A stretch of DNA of 64,000 bases from Haliscomenobacter hydrossis DSM 1100 (GTDB lineage: Bacteria; Bacteroidota; Bacteroidia; Chitinophagales; Saprospiraceae), in NCBI RefSeq assembly GCF_000212735.1, contig NC_015510.1, positions 5,829,001 to 5,893,000 on the forward strand, given 5' to 3'. Below, piece by piece: positions 26,501-35,500 of the stretch. The translations under genes and the position numbers were made by a program. The notes below the pieces were generated by a model. The model did not search any database, was not told the DNA's origin, and saw only the letters and a program-made list of their open reading frames with translations. Within the stretch, counting starts at the first letter, position 1. Each line of letters opens with the position of its first letter.

Positions 26501-26558
26501 CTACCTGAGTTACCCTCGCGCAAAATCGGTGATTTTTGGCCTTAATGTAACTTTCTAA
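23532..26558 (+). CDS. SusC/RagA-family TonB-dependent transporter
   Basis: 1008 residues. A signal peptide (ending near IIQGKSK) is followed by a CarboxypepD_reg-like sandwich (~45-125, FTVSGRVTDAETQEVLIGST), a TonB-box-like VVVVGYG (~128-134), a plug domain (~135-250, LQGKVAGVNV, SITIRGPG, LFVLDGL, IESIDVLKDASATAIYGSRGANGVV) and a 22-strand barrel ending in FGLNVTF. It imports an oligomer bound by its SusD partner, using TonB energy. The partner starts 13 bases downstream. No glycosidase or sensor gene adjoins, so the ligand (glycan or peptide) is unknown. Confidence 0.93.
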   Translation: MKHSLPFHPQRGMKWLVVFLGLLLCNTIIQGKSKAPTGVRNLAEFTVSGRVTDAETQEVLIGSTVLIKGTSQGVTTDINGNYSIAVPDQNAILVFEFVGYDKQEVLVGNQTKIDITLKSSALELSQVVVVGYGSTNKKDMTGSAKSIKNDDFNRGIINSPEQLLQGKVAGVNVTSATGEPGGRQSITIRGPGGVRTGSTPLFVLDGLALDNSGTGGNTNPLTFLNPQDIESIDVLKDASATAIYGSRGANGVVLITTKKGKSGFSGMTYTGSLGISGMANPLDLFTADEYRQEVAKVGGVLEDLGEDTDWQKEISRTAITRNHNLSLSGGANKLTYYGSFGLQQQEGILKGNDLNLYTGRLNISQKFLDDRLQVDVNLNATSTLNERPPIGGMIGSALSANPTYPAYDAATGLPYRYAAGTNPLITLGLEKDITTVNRVIGSITPSLTLAKGLVYKLNFGIDNATSTRDLQSLANAVPQQDGRLETITTLNRNRLIENYITYTFDNDVHGLTALAGHSYQKIFLQGRNSSINKFPISPIEPIYNPGLGQELTLANNRPGGYALINELQSFFGRVNYQFHDKYLLTATVRADGSSKFGENNKYGIFPSVSAGWRISEESFMKGGIFSDLKLRAGWGQTGNQEIPSKITQPLFTSTVSGTTSYPLADTGPFPAGTTFTRLANPDIQWEVSNQIDIGLDFALFNGALSGTIDYFNKVSNNILLEVIPADPVQPASSIWTNVENMEITNQGVELELNYRKRFANGFKFEVGGNVTFIDNIVENSPYTVIPSGSAQGSGLTSATINGYVNGQPIGTFFLREFTGFDDKGLSTYRDTDGDGVVSDKDRISAGSALPNRMYNFNTVFTFKGFDLRANFNGVAGNMVYDNTANTNFYKLRLSKGINTTREAILFANESVNNAAPVSTRYLKDGAFLRLNNLALNYTFNTEALGINKYVKGLNLSVTGQNLWLSTKYDGYDPEVNNDRSISGISSYGIDYLSYPRAKSVIFGLNVTF

Positions 26559-26571
26559 AACAACGACAACC

Positions 26572-28257
26572 ATGACTAAAAATATAGTTTTTTTGATGAC
26601 ACTTTTGGTAGGTGTACTGTTTACCTCCAATAGTTGTACCGATCTCGACGAGATCATCCTGGACGAAACCTCGGCTACCGGGCTTTCCGACAAACAGGCC
26701 GCCGATGGGAACCTGGCTCCGGTGTATGCGGTGTTGCCCACCTTGTTCCAGCACACCACTTATTTTGCGCTCCAGGAAATCTCTACGGATGAGGCCATTC
26801 TGCCATACCGCGGCGGAACGGACTGGGGCGACAATGGCATTTATTTGGCGCTGCACACCCACACCATCACTAGTGCCGACCCCAATGTGCGCAATACCTG
26901 GACGACCATCCTGACTGGGATCTCGCGCTCAGTTACGGCGATGAATGCCCTGGCAACCAATCCTGATCCGGTGGCCAAAACCTACCTGGCCGAAGCGCGG
27001 GGGATGCGGGCCTACTACAACCTGCTTTTGCTAGACTTGTTTGGCTTGGCCTTTATCAAAAATGACCTGGGTGAAATTTCCACCATCATGCGCGGCAGCG
27101 AAGCGGTGAATTTCCTGCGGGATGAATTACTGGCAGTGGAGCCTGATCTACTCACTACTGTTGGCCCAGGGCGTTTGAGCAAAGCTGGGGCTTGGGGTTT
27201 GTTGGCCCGTTTGCATTTGAATGCAGCGGTTTATCGTGACCCCTACGCGGCTACCTTCGATTTTAAGGCCGAAGACATGGATAAGGTCATCGAGTACGCC
27301 GATAAAATCATCGGCGCGGGGCAACACCAGTTGGTTGCCGATTATTTCGCCATTTTCAACACCGACAACCATACCAATAAGGAATTGGTTTTTGCCGTGG
27401 ATCAACGTGCAGAGTTGAACGGCCACAACCGTTTGGCTTACTTCTCCTTGTCTGGCGACCAGTTCCCATTGGCACCTTTCCCTGCGGCCAACGGTACGGA
27501 TGGCCCAGCCATCACCCCGGATTTTTACCGCACCTGGGTAGACGCTTATGCACCTACCGACCCTGCGGATATTGATCCTCGTTTTCACCGCCAAAACTGG
27601 ACCATTCCCGCCGATTCTTGTGTAGATGGGGCTACGTTTAACATGAACCGAGGTATTCTACGTGGCCAACAATACGGCTTTCTGCGGGTGAACGGTGCTT
27701 TTGTAAAATGCGCCGATGGCAAATTAAAAGTGGGTAAACTATACAGCGCCAGTCGGAACAAACCAACCCTGGCGGTAAACTTTACGGAGAAGGTTGATTT
27801 TACGGTTGCAGGTAGTGATTACAGTTCGGGTTACCGCGTATTGAAGTACGAATTCAGCAAAAAATCAGCCAGTGGCCGTAACCTGGGTGATGTGGATATC
27901 CCCATCGTACGTTTGGCGGATGTATACCTGATGCGCGCCGAGGCCAAATTGCGCAAAAGCAACGACGCTGCGGGTGCCCTGGCCGATGTAAACGCGATCC
28001 GTGCTGCCCGTACCTTCAGCAAACCTGCGCCAGCCCTGACCAGCATGAACCTGGACCTCTTGTTCCGCGAGCGCGGTTTTGAGCTCTATTGGGAAATGCT
28101 GCGCCGTTCGGACATGATCCGCTTCGGCAAATACGAAGGTATTTGGACGGAAAAAAACAACACCGACAAGTCGAAACGTTTGTTCCCAATTCCACAAACG
28201 GCAATAGACGGAGCTTCGAATATCCCGGGGTATTTGAAGCAGAATCAGAGTTATTGA
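26572..28257 (+). CDS. SusD/RagB-family surface lipoprotein
   Basis: 561 residues. The lipoprotein signal ends at SNSC (Cys ~22). N-terminal TPR-like helices include AEARGMRAYYNLLLLDLFG, a hallmark of SusD, and the C-terminus carries LFRERGFELYWEMLRRSDMIRFGKY and RLFPIPQTAID, also diagnostic. It caps the SusC transporter and presents the ligand. It is translated from the same transcript as susC and followed by a strong terminator. Confidence 0.93.
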   Translation: MTKNIVFLMTLLVGVLFTSNSCTDLDEIILDETSATGLSDKQAADGNLAPVYAVLPTLFQHTTYFALQEISTDEAILPYRGGTDWGDNGIYLALHTHTITSADPNVRNTWTTILTGISRSVTAMNALATNPDPVAKTYLAEARGMRAYYNLLLLDLFGLAFIKNDLGEISTIMRGSEAVNFLRDELLAVEPDLLTTVGPGRLSKAGAWGLLARLHLNAAVYRDPYAATFDFKAEDMDKVIEYADKIIGAGQHQLVADYFAIFNTDNHTNKELVFAVDQRAELNGHNRLAYFSLSGDQFPLAPFPAANGTDGPAITPDFYRTWVDAYAPTDPADIDPRFHRQNWTIPADSCVDGATFNMNRGILRGQQYGFLRVNGAFVKCADGKLKVGKLYSASRNKPTLAVNFTEKVDFTVAGSDYSSGYRVLKYEFSKKSASGRNLGDVDIPIVRLADVYLMRAEAKLRKSNDAAGALADVNAIRAARTFSKPAPALTSMNLDLLFRERGFELYWEMLRRSDMIRFGKYEGIWTEKNNTDKSKRLFPIPQTAIDGASNIPGYLKQNQSY

Positions 28258-28283
28258 TATTTAAGTGATCTTTGTATTGGATG

Positions 28284-28325
28284 GGCTACCTTCAGGAATG
28301 GGGGTAGCCTGTTTTGTTTTTTTGT
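28284..28325 (+). terminator. Rho-independent terminator after the SusD gene
   Basis: GGCTACC (28284-28290) pairs with GGTAGCC (28303-28309), followed by a T-rich tract TGTTTTGTTTTTTT. This is a classical terminator 27 bases behind the SusD stop. Confidence 0.8.
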
Positions 28326-28407
28326 TTATCTTTAGGTTTAAAGATCCCTTCTGAACATGTGTTTTGGGCTTGATTCTCTATCTTTTAACAATGATAAATT
28401 AGACATC

Positions 28408-30141
28408 ATGCGCAACCTGCTCTACCACCCATGTTGGCTTATTATCATCCTTTGCTCCTGCAATCAAACAACAAAAAAGAAGGGAGATTCAGCTAAAACT
28501 GATGCCCTCTCAAGTCAATATGGCGTGCTTTGTGCGCCAGAAGTAATCGATAAATCCTGGTATTCATCAGGAAAAAAAGCCCCCTTATTCAGCGGGCTTG
28601 GCGGAATTCATTTTCCAGTTTCCACCAAAAGTAAGGAGGCACAGCAGTACTTTGACCAAGGGCTGATGTTGTCTTTTGGTTTTAATCATGCCGAAGCAGG
28701 GCGTTCATTTTATGAAGCGACCCGACAAGATCCAAAGTGTGCCATGTCCTGGTGGGGCTTTGCATACGTGTTGGGACCAAATTACAATGGAGGGATGGAG
28801 AGGGATAATTTCCAACGCGCTTTTGATGCTGCACAAAAAGCCAAATCGCTTGCGGCATCCAGTACGCCGAAAGAAAAAGATTTGATAGAAGCTTTAACGC
28901 AGCGATACTCCGCAGATACCCTTATTGCACGTTCCTTCCTTGACTCTGCTTATGCTGCAGCCATGGGGAAAGTGTATAAAAAATATCCGAATGATGCTAC
29001 CATTGGCTCCCTTTATGCGGAGGCGCTGATGGATTTGCACCCCTGGAATTTATGGAACAGAGATGGAAGCATTCAGCCCTGGACACCAGAGATTATGGCC
29101 GTGCTTGAAAAAAGTTTACAACTGGAACCCCGCCATGCTGGTGCCAACCACTTTTATATCCATGCAGCTGAAATGTCTCAACATGCGGAAAAGGCATTAG
29201 CGAGTGCTGACCTGCTGCTTGATTTGGTGCCAGGATCTGGGCATTTGGTGCACATGCCTTCTCATACCTATATCCGGATTGGCCGGTATCATGATGGTGC
29301 CGTTTCCAACCAAAAAGCAGTTTTGGTGGATAGCCTGTATACTGAAGCCTGTCATGCACAAGGGGTGTATCCATTGGCCTATTACCCCCACAACTACCAT
29401 TTCCTGGCTGCCTGTGCGACCCTTTCCGGGGAAAGCAAAATTGCCATGGAGGGCGCAATTGCAACAGCTGACCACGCGCATAAAAGTTTATTGCGCGACC
29501 CGGCATGGGCAACCTTGCAGCATTATTATGCCATTCCCTGGTATGTGGAAGTAAAACTTGGACTGTGGAAAGACATCCTTAATTCACGCGCGCCTGAAAA
29601 AGACTTGAAGTATCCATCGGTCGTTTGGCACTATGCAAAAGGGATGGCCCTGCTTTCCCAAAACAAGGCTTCAGAAGCAAAGAAACAGTTGGCCGCAATA
29701 AAATCCATCATGGTCGATATCACGATTAAAGATTTGACCATTTGGGGAATCAACAGCGTATATGATTTATGTCTGATTGCTTCAAAAACGTTGGAGGGTG
29801 AAATTCTCGCCAAAGAAAAAAAATTCCCTGCAGCCATTTCGCTGTTGACCGCTGCTGTTGAAAAAGAGGATGCCTTAAACTACAATGAACCACCCGATTG
29901 GTTTTTTTCAGTTCGCCACCATTTAGGCGCAATTTTGATCGACGCTGGAAAATATCAGGACGCGCTAAAAGTGTATGCACAGGATTTAAAGATTTATCCT
30001 GAAAATGGATGGGCCTTGAAGGGAATGATGAATGTTTATGAAAAAATGGGGGATAAGGGGAATTATGATAAAATGAAACTCCGCTTTGAAAAGGCGTGGA
30101 GGTATGCGGATGTTGAAATTGGTAGTTCAAGGATTTTATAG
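28408..30141 (+). CDS. TPR lipoprotein
   Basis: 577 residues from the ATG at 28408, where a lipoprotein signal (WLIIILCSC, Cys19) begins; an upstream in-frame ATG at 28357 lacks it. The first TPR block (AQQYFDQGLMLSFGFNHAEAGRSFYEATRQDPKCAMSWWGFAYVLGPN) is the signature of a TPR family common in Bacteroidota and Acidobacteria, and TPRs recur to the C-terminus (AKQLAAIKSIM, YQDALKVYAQDLKIYPENGWALKGMMNVYEKMG). Function unknown. A terminator separates it from susCD. Confidence 0.8.
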   Translation: MRNLLYHPCWLIIILCSCNQTTKKKGDSAKTDALSSQYGVLCAPEVIDKSWYSSGKKAPLFSGLGGIHFPVSTKSKEAQQYFDQGLMLSFGFNHAEAGRSFYEATRQDPKCAMSWWGFAYVLGPNYNGGMERDNFQRAFDAAQKAKSLAASSTPKEKDLIEALTQRYSADTLIARSFLDSAYAAAMGKVYKKYPNDATIGSLYAEALMDLHPWNLWNRDGSIQPWTPEIMAVLEKSLQLEPRHAGANHFYIHAAEMSQHAEKALASADLLLDLVPGSGHLVHMPSHTYIRIGRYHDGAVSNQKAVLVDSLYTEACHAQGVYPLAYYPHNYHFLAACATLSGESKIAMEGAIATADHAHKSLLRDPAWATLQHYYAIPWYVEVKLGLWKDILNSRAPEKDLKYPSVVWHYAKGMALLSQNKASEAKKQLAAIKSIMVDITIKDLTIWGINSVYDLCLIASKTLEGEILAKEKKFPAAISLLTAAVEKEDALNYNEPPDWFFSVRHHLGAILIDAGKYQDALKVYAQDLKIYPENGWALKGMMNVYEKMGDKGNYDKMKLRFEKAWRYADVEIGSSRIL

Positions 30142-30271
30142 GAAAAAAATTCAATAAAGATCGAGAAAGCCTCAGGATTCGGGGTGCCCAAACCTTGGAA
30201 CCTACGCTCAACTCGGCCCTAGTGTAGCTGGTAAGCGCTACCCTTTGAGCGGAAACTTGTCATTTTTACCC

Positions 30272-30311
30272 ACTTTTCGCTCGAACAGTTCAGCTTTTTT
30301 GAGCGAAAAGT
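30272..30311 (+). terminator. Stem-loop with T-tract in a repeat-rich gap
   Basis: ACTTTTCGCTC (30272-30282) pairs with GAGCGAAAAGT (30301-30311), followed by GCCTTTTTTACC. Further CTTTTCGCTC/GAGC.AAAA pieces follow to ~30390, making a degenerate repeat block. The surrounding gap 30142-30855 otherwise holds the ATPase remnant at 30422-30583. Confidence 0.5.
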
Positions 30312-30421
30312 GCCTTTTTTACCCGCTTTTCGCTCAGCATTAGGCTAGAGTTGAAGCGAAAACTCTATTTTTTTGAGCAATTTTCGCTTGAACTGCAAAT
30401 TCTTTACTATAGAAAGAACAG

Positions 30422-30583
30422 GCAGAAACCTTGCGGCGAAAACTCTGGACTTTCGCTGAAGCGACCAAAACCCGTAAACGACTGAGTCTTACCTTGTTGA
30501 ATACTTATGGTTTGAATCGAAATGGTAATAGTTCGGGCTTGGTGGAAACGGTGTTGACGCTGGATGATTTGTTTTTGGAGTGA
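30422..30583 (+). pseudogene. C-terminal remnant of an AAA-ATPase (DUF234/DUF4143-type ATP-binding protein)
   Basis: An open stretch of ~53 codons with no start of its own reads KLWTFAEATKTRKRLSLTL, LLNTYGLNRNGNSSGLVETV and LTLDDLFLE, then stop. The ending 'TYGLxxNxxxxGLV...LTLDDLF' is the typical last segment of the AAA ATPases that are abundant in Bacteroidota. No ATP-binding part remains upstream, so this is gene debris. Confidence 0.55.
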
Positions 30584-30855
30584 GTGTCGAATGTCTTTGG
30601 AGTGTTTAAGGTGGAATCAGCGGGGCTAGGGCTTTTGGGGTGAAGGCGGTTTACTTTAATTATGGCGAATTCGCCACAATAAGGATGTGCCAGGTCGATA
30701 TTTTTCAACTACGGGGGATGCTTTAAATAAGATAAAAAAGATGTGACGCAAATTTTGCTTGAAAAATGAGCTTGTTAGAAGTTTTTCTCGTAGCTTTAAA
30801 TGCCTCGCTGTCAATGGACCCTGCGACAAAGACATTTTAGTGTTAAAATTCAGAT

Positions 30856-31587
30856 ATGAACTATCAAGAACAACTGCTGGATATTCGTTGGAGAGAAAAA
30901 AGGATGTCGATTATTCAACGAGACAATTGGAAATGTCAAAATTGCAGCAATGAATCGTACAAAGAAAATTATCAATATGGATTGATTTTTAGCAATAAAC
31001 TACCGCACGGTGCCTCACCAACAACTTATCACAAGGAAAAATTTATTACTCACATTTGGGATCTTAAAAACAACACAATTAAAATTGCCTTTACACAAGA
31101 ACCAATATTCTCACCTGATAAAAGTTATGTCGCTGTTTATAAAGAAGGAAAAAAGCACCCCCAATTGTTAGCCTTAAAGATTATAGAGAATGAAAAAATA
31201 GAATTGAACGCTGATATCTTTGCTATAATTACAAATGGAATCAAAGGGAAAGTGTCCGAAAAAACTTTTGAAGAAGTTTATAGACCAGAAAGAGAAGAAG
31301 ATAAATGGGAGTTAGTATTAGGATTACATGTGCATCACAAATATTATCAAAATGGTTTGCTGGCTTGGCAATACCCAAAGGAGGCTTTGATTACTTTGTG
31401 CTGGGAATGTCATGAAAAGTTACATTCGGATACAATCATTGCCATATTAGATTCAAATGGGAATGAAATCGGAAAATTGACACCATGCAGAAGATGCTCA
31501 GGAGCAGGTATGTTTCCTGAACATGTTCATGTAGAATCAGGAATATGTTTTAGATGTCATGGGGCAAAATATGAAGAGATGATTTAA
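30856..31587 (+). CDS. HNH endonuclease-like protein with C-terminal zinc knuckle
   Basis: 243 residues. C27/C30 (WKCQNC) after the RWREKRMSIIQRDNW helix, and LHVHHKYY (His158, His160, His161) with LCWECHEKLH (C182, C185, H186, H190), form an HNH nuclease core with its structural zinc. The usual ~25-residue loop between the halves is expanded to ~125 residues. The tail has CRRCSGAG (C211, C214) and CFRCHGA (C231, C234), a DnaJ-like zinc knuckle. The codons are AT-rich compared with the neighbours and the gene stands among debris, suggesting acquisition by transfer. Alternative: a zinc-binding regulator that has kept only the fold. Confidence 0.75.
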   Translation: MNYQEQLLDIRWREKRMSIIQRDNWKCQNCSNESYKENYQYGLIFSNKLPHGASPTTYHKEKFITHIWDLKNNTIKIAFTQEPIFSPDKSYVAVYKEGKKHPQLLALKIIENEKIELNADIFAIITNGIKGKVSEKTFEEVYRPEREEDKWELVLGLHVHHKYYQNGLLAWQYPKEALITLCWECHEKLHSDTIIAILDSNGNEIGKLTPCRRCSGAGMFPEHVHVESGICFRCHGAKYEEMI

Positions 31588-31701
31588 AAAGGCCAATCAC
31601 CGACAATGCACTGCTATCAATACCGCCCAAAGCCCACCCTAAAAGGCTCAACAGGGCAACACAAAAAAGACAATTGTGATCAGCCCCGATCACACGAGCC
31701 C

Positions 31702-32049
31702 TCACAACGGAAGATAGTACATCAACCCATCCCATTCCGACTGATCACTCGCATCAACAACCAGCAGCAAATCGAGGATAATTTGTCCAAGTGAGGCATC
31801 TTGTTCAACGAGAAAAATCCCTGGAATGGGGCGATTTTCATTCATCCATTCCAAGGCAAGAGGAGGAATGGTACGGACATCATGTGTAATCAAAATTCGA
31901 TTTTCAGCCACTGCCCATTTAAGTACTTCAGGGTCAGGTTTTCCAGAAAGACCCACATCTTGAACACGAACTATATCCAACCCAGGTCTTTGCAACAACA
32001 AACTCCGATAGATGTGATTGTTAAGGTTCTCGTCAGCCAAGAAGCGCAT
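31702..32049 (-). CDS. DUF5615 PIN-like toxin
   Basis: 115 residues opening MRFLADENLNNHIYRSL, with DVGLSGKPDPEVLKWAVAENRILITHD. This is the acidic PIN-like pattern of DUF5615 (Mut7-C relatives), with conserved Asp6, Glu7 and the ThrHisAsp motif. DUF5615 proteins pair with DUF433 antitoxins and are regarded as ribonuclease toxins. The start codon overlaps the antitoxin stop by one base (TAATG), so translation is coupled. All visible key residues are present. Confidence 0.85.
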   Translation of the reverse strand: MRFLADENLNNHIYRSLLLQRPGLDIVRVQDVGLSGKPDPEVLKWAVAENRILITHDVRTIPPLALEWMNENRPIPGIFLVEQDASLGQIILDLLLVVDASDQSEWDGLMYYLPL

Positions 32050-32396
32050 TAAGCATTGATTTTAGGCAGTTGTGCTTGCCGACTGAGCAAGCGCTGGCGA
32101 AGATCCGTTGCTGGAAATTGTTGCTGCACGGTCGACTGGATGCTCTCCACTGCTACTTTGGAACTAAGCAAATAGTTTTCAACAGCAGTTTGATTTTTAA
32201 GGTAAAATCCAATCACAGCATAAACATCCGCCAAGTCCAAAACCGGATATTGGAAGACAATTTCTTCAGCCGTTGATCCATTTTTAAACTGATAAATCAG
32301 CGTTTCAAGCGTAACTCGAGTATTCCCAACCCGAATGACCCCATTTGGCTCGGAAAACAATGGAATAGTGGTATTGATTGAATCCAGTAAATTCAT
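32049..32396 (-). CDS. DUF433 antitoxin
   Basis: 115 residues. The N-terminal half (PNGVIRVGNTRVTLETLIYQFKNGSTAEEIVFQYPVLDLADVYAVIGFYLKN) is a DUF433 helix-turn-helix domain, the antitoxin partner of DUF5615. The C-terminal tail (LRQRLLSRQA) would wrap the toxin. As in other antitoxins the HTH can repress its own promoter; a 14-bp inverted repeat overlaps the predicted promoter upstream. Confidence 0.85.
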   Translation of the reverse strand: MNLLDSINTTIPLFSEPNGVIRVGNTRVTLETLIYQFKNGSTAEEIVFQYPVLDLADVYAVIGFYLKNQTAVENYLLSSKVAVESIQSTVQQQFPATDLRQRLLSRQAQLPKINA

Positions 32397-32425
32397 AATT
32401 AATCATCAAGATGAATCAATGCTAA

Positions 32426-32476
32426 CAAAGTTAAGCTATGTTCTGGCAAAAATCAAGTTGCTCAGAACATAGCTTA
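32426..32476 (-). promoter_or_regulatory. Toxin-antitoxin promoter with palindromic operator candidate
   Basis: On the minus strand, a perfect -7 box TAACTTTG (32426-32433) is preceded by TTG (32454-32456) at 20 bases. A perfect 14-bp inverted repeat, TAAGCTATGTTCTG (32432-32445) / CAGAACATAGCTTA (32463-32476), overlaps the -7 box and brackets the -33 element with a 17-base spacer. The position fits an operator for the DUF433 antitoxin. It could alternatively form an RNA stem behind the BNR gene (stop at 32559), but no T-tract follows. Confidence 0.65.
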
Positions 32477-32558
32477 TCAATAATGCTCCAAAGCCCCAGC
32501 ACTCAGGCTACCCCAAACCCTGGAACTTTGGAACCCCCGAACCCTCGAACCCTTTCCT

Positions 32559-35500
32559 TCACTCCCAACTCGGCCATCTCCCCGGCGTAGCGGGTGCACC
32601 CTTCACGTCCAACTGCTTACCCAATTCTGTCACTTCCGAAGCGATAGCTTTTAATTCATTCAGCACTGGCTTAAACTGTTTCGCCGCGATGTTGTAGTTG
32701 TCAATCGCCGACTGCGTAGGTGCCGAAGTAGTGCTCCACATCACATTCTGCGCGTAACCCAAACGATCGTTGATTGAAGAGGGGGCTTCAAATTCCCGAC
32801 GCCCGCGAGTAGCGTCCCCATTGAGTTGCAAGGTCACCGCATTCAAGCGACGCTGCAAGGCGTAGGCTTTTTGCAACAAATCCTGCGGCGGGGCAGGCAT
32901 TTCTTGGATGGCGGTCTGAATCGCGTTCAGCTGGCCGCTCAAATCACCCCGAATGTTGTTCGTCGCACTGAGTGCTTTGCCCAGGCTGGCCACTTTTGCC
33001 ACAAAATCGGCATACGCAGGCAAGTCCGTAGCGGGCAAGGTGACGTTGTTCAGCGCTTTGCAATTGAATTTAACTGGCCCGGCGATGCTCGTCAATACCC
33101 CGTCTTCGTATTTGCTGAGGCTGACGCTGTAGGTGCCTGGCAAGGCCAATTGCCCCGTTTCTTCACCGCCAAACAACTGATCGGGAGCAGGCTTGTACCG
33201 GCCCAAAACTGGAGCGATGGTATTGTAGCGAAAATCCCAAACGATGCGCTTTAAACCTTTGCTTGCTGATGCTTTGAGGTGGCGTACTATATCCCCATCG
33301 GCATCTGCGATGGTGAAGAGGAGGTAAGGCTCGGGCTGCTCATCTTCCTTGCGCAGTGCCTCAATGTCGGGATAATACACTGGTTCCTTTTTATCAAATT
33401 TCGCCTTTTCTGCTTCCTGGCGTTTGGCCTTTAAGGTTTTGATGTCCTCTTTCAGCCAATAGGTGAATACCGCGCCAACGGGCGGGTTAGGAGTAGCGTA
33501 ATAACTGCTGCCCAAGTGGCCTTTGTCGCGCAGTCCGAGCGGCTTATTCGGAACAAACATCAGGGCGTCCTTCACGGGGAAAATGATCGCTGCCTGATCG
33601 AAGGTTTCCGTTTTGAGGTTGCGCAAGGGCGAATAGTCATCCAACACGTAGAAGCCACGGCCAAAAGTAGCTAGTACCAGGTCGTTTTCGCGGCGTTGGA
33701 TGTCGAGGTCACGCACGGCGATGGTGGGTAATCCGGATTTGAGTTGAATCCAGGTTTCGCCGCCGTTTTGGGTGAAAAACAAACCAAACTCGGTGCCACA
33801 AAACAACAAATTGGGATCGACATGATCCTCGGCGATGCTGTACACACTGCCCCGCTCGGGCAAAGTGGCGCTGATGGACTTCCAGGTTTTACCCCCATCG
33901 CTGGTTTTGAGCAGGTAGGGTTTAAAGTCGCCGTAGCGGTGGTGGTTGAAGCAGACGTAAGCACTGTTTTTATCGTGGCGGGAAGCGATCACTTGGTGCA
34001 CGTAGCTGTTCTCGGGTACGCCGGGCAGTTTATCCATTTTTTCCCAATTGCTGCCACCGTCGCGGGTGATCCAGAGCAGGCCATCGTCAGTACCCACCCA
34101 AAGGGTTTTTTCATCCACGGCACTTTCGGCGATGCTGGTCGTTTGGCCATAGATGTCGGTAGAGCCGTTTTTGGCGATGGCATCCACACTCCACACCTTG
34201 CCCATAATTTCCAGCTTGTTGCGGTCGAGGCCCCGCGTCAGATCGGGACTAATGACCTTCCAGCTGTTGCCCCGATCGTCGGTGCGGAACACTTTATTGG
34301 CCCCAAAATACAGGCGGGTGGGGGAGAAGATACTGATGGTCAGCGGCGCATCCCAGTTCCAGCGCAGGGCGGGTTCGTTTTCACCTTCCAGCGGTTTGAT
34401 GAAAACGGATTGGCCACTCTTGCGGTCGAAACGCGAAAGTCCGCCATATTGGCTTTGGGCGTAAATGATGTCGGGATTGGTTTGGTCCACCTGGGTTTCG
34501 AAGCCGTCGCCCGTGCTGGTCACGTACCAGTCGGCATTGGTGATGCCGTTGTCGCTGGTGGTACGGCTGGGGCCGCCGAGACTGAGGTTGTCCTGGGTGC
34601 CACCGTGCACGTGGTAAAAGGGCAGGCCATTATCCGTGGCGACTTTGTAAAACTGGGTGACTGGCAGGTTGTGTTTGAACTCCCAACTTTTGGCAAAGTC
34701 CCAGCTTTCGTAAATCCCACCGTCGCAGCCCACGCGTAGGTGATTGGTGTTGCTGGGGTCAATCCAGATGCAGTGGTTGTCGATGTGTTTGTTGATTTCG
34801 CCAAGGTTGCGCACCGTTTTGCCGCCGTCATCGCTTACTTTGTAGTAGGTATCGGTGATGAAAATGCGGTCCACATCGCGCGGATCACAGGTGAGTTCCT
34901 GGTAATAATTGCCGCTGGTAAAGACCCCGCTCATTTTTTCCCAACTGGCGCCCCGGTCGGTGGAGCGGTACACGCCGCCTTTGCCTTCGGGTGCTTCGAC
35001 CACCGCGTACACGTAATCGGGATTCACAGGCGAAAGGTCGATGCCAATGCGGCCAACATCGCCGCCGGGCAAGCCATCCAGTTTTTTCCAGGTCGCACCG
35101 CCGTCGGTGGTTTTGTACAAGGCTGACTCGGGGCCACCACCAATGTAAGTGTACACCTTGCGCTGGCGCTGGTGGAAGGCCGCGTACAACACCAGGGGAT
35201 TGCGTGGATCCATGATCAGGTTGCTGCAACCGGTATAGGCGCTGACCGACTTGACGTTGGTCCAGGTCTCACCGCCATCGGTGCTTTTGTACACCCCGCG
35301 GTCGCCGCCATCGCTCCACACCGGGCCATAAGCAGCCACGTAGACGGTATTGGAATTGCTGGGGTCAACGACGACATTGGCAATGTGTTCGGAGTTTTTT
35401 AGGCCCATGTTGCGCCAGGTTTTGCCGCCGTTTTCACTTTTGTATACGCCGTCGCCATAAGAGACTGCGCGTTGGTTGTTGTTTTCGCCGCTGCCGACCC

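Noticed and set aside
33744-34739. 331-codon plus-strand frame opposite the BNR protein gene
   Set aside because: It mirrors the repetitive SxDGGxTW gene on the minus strand, has no domain signal and lacks a promoter; a typical antisense shadow of a GC-biased gene.
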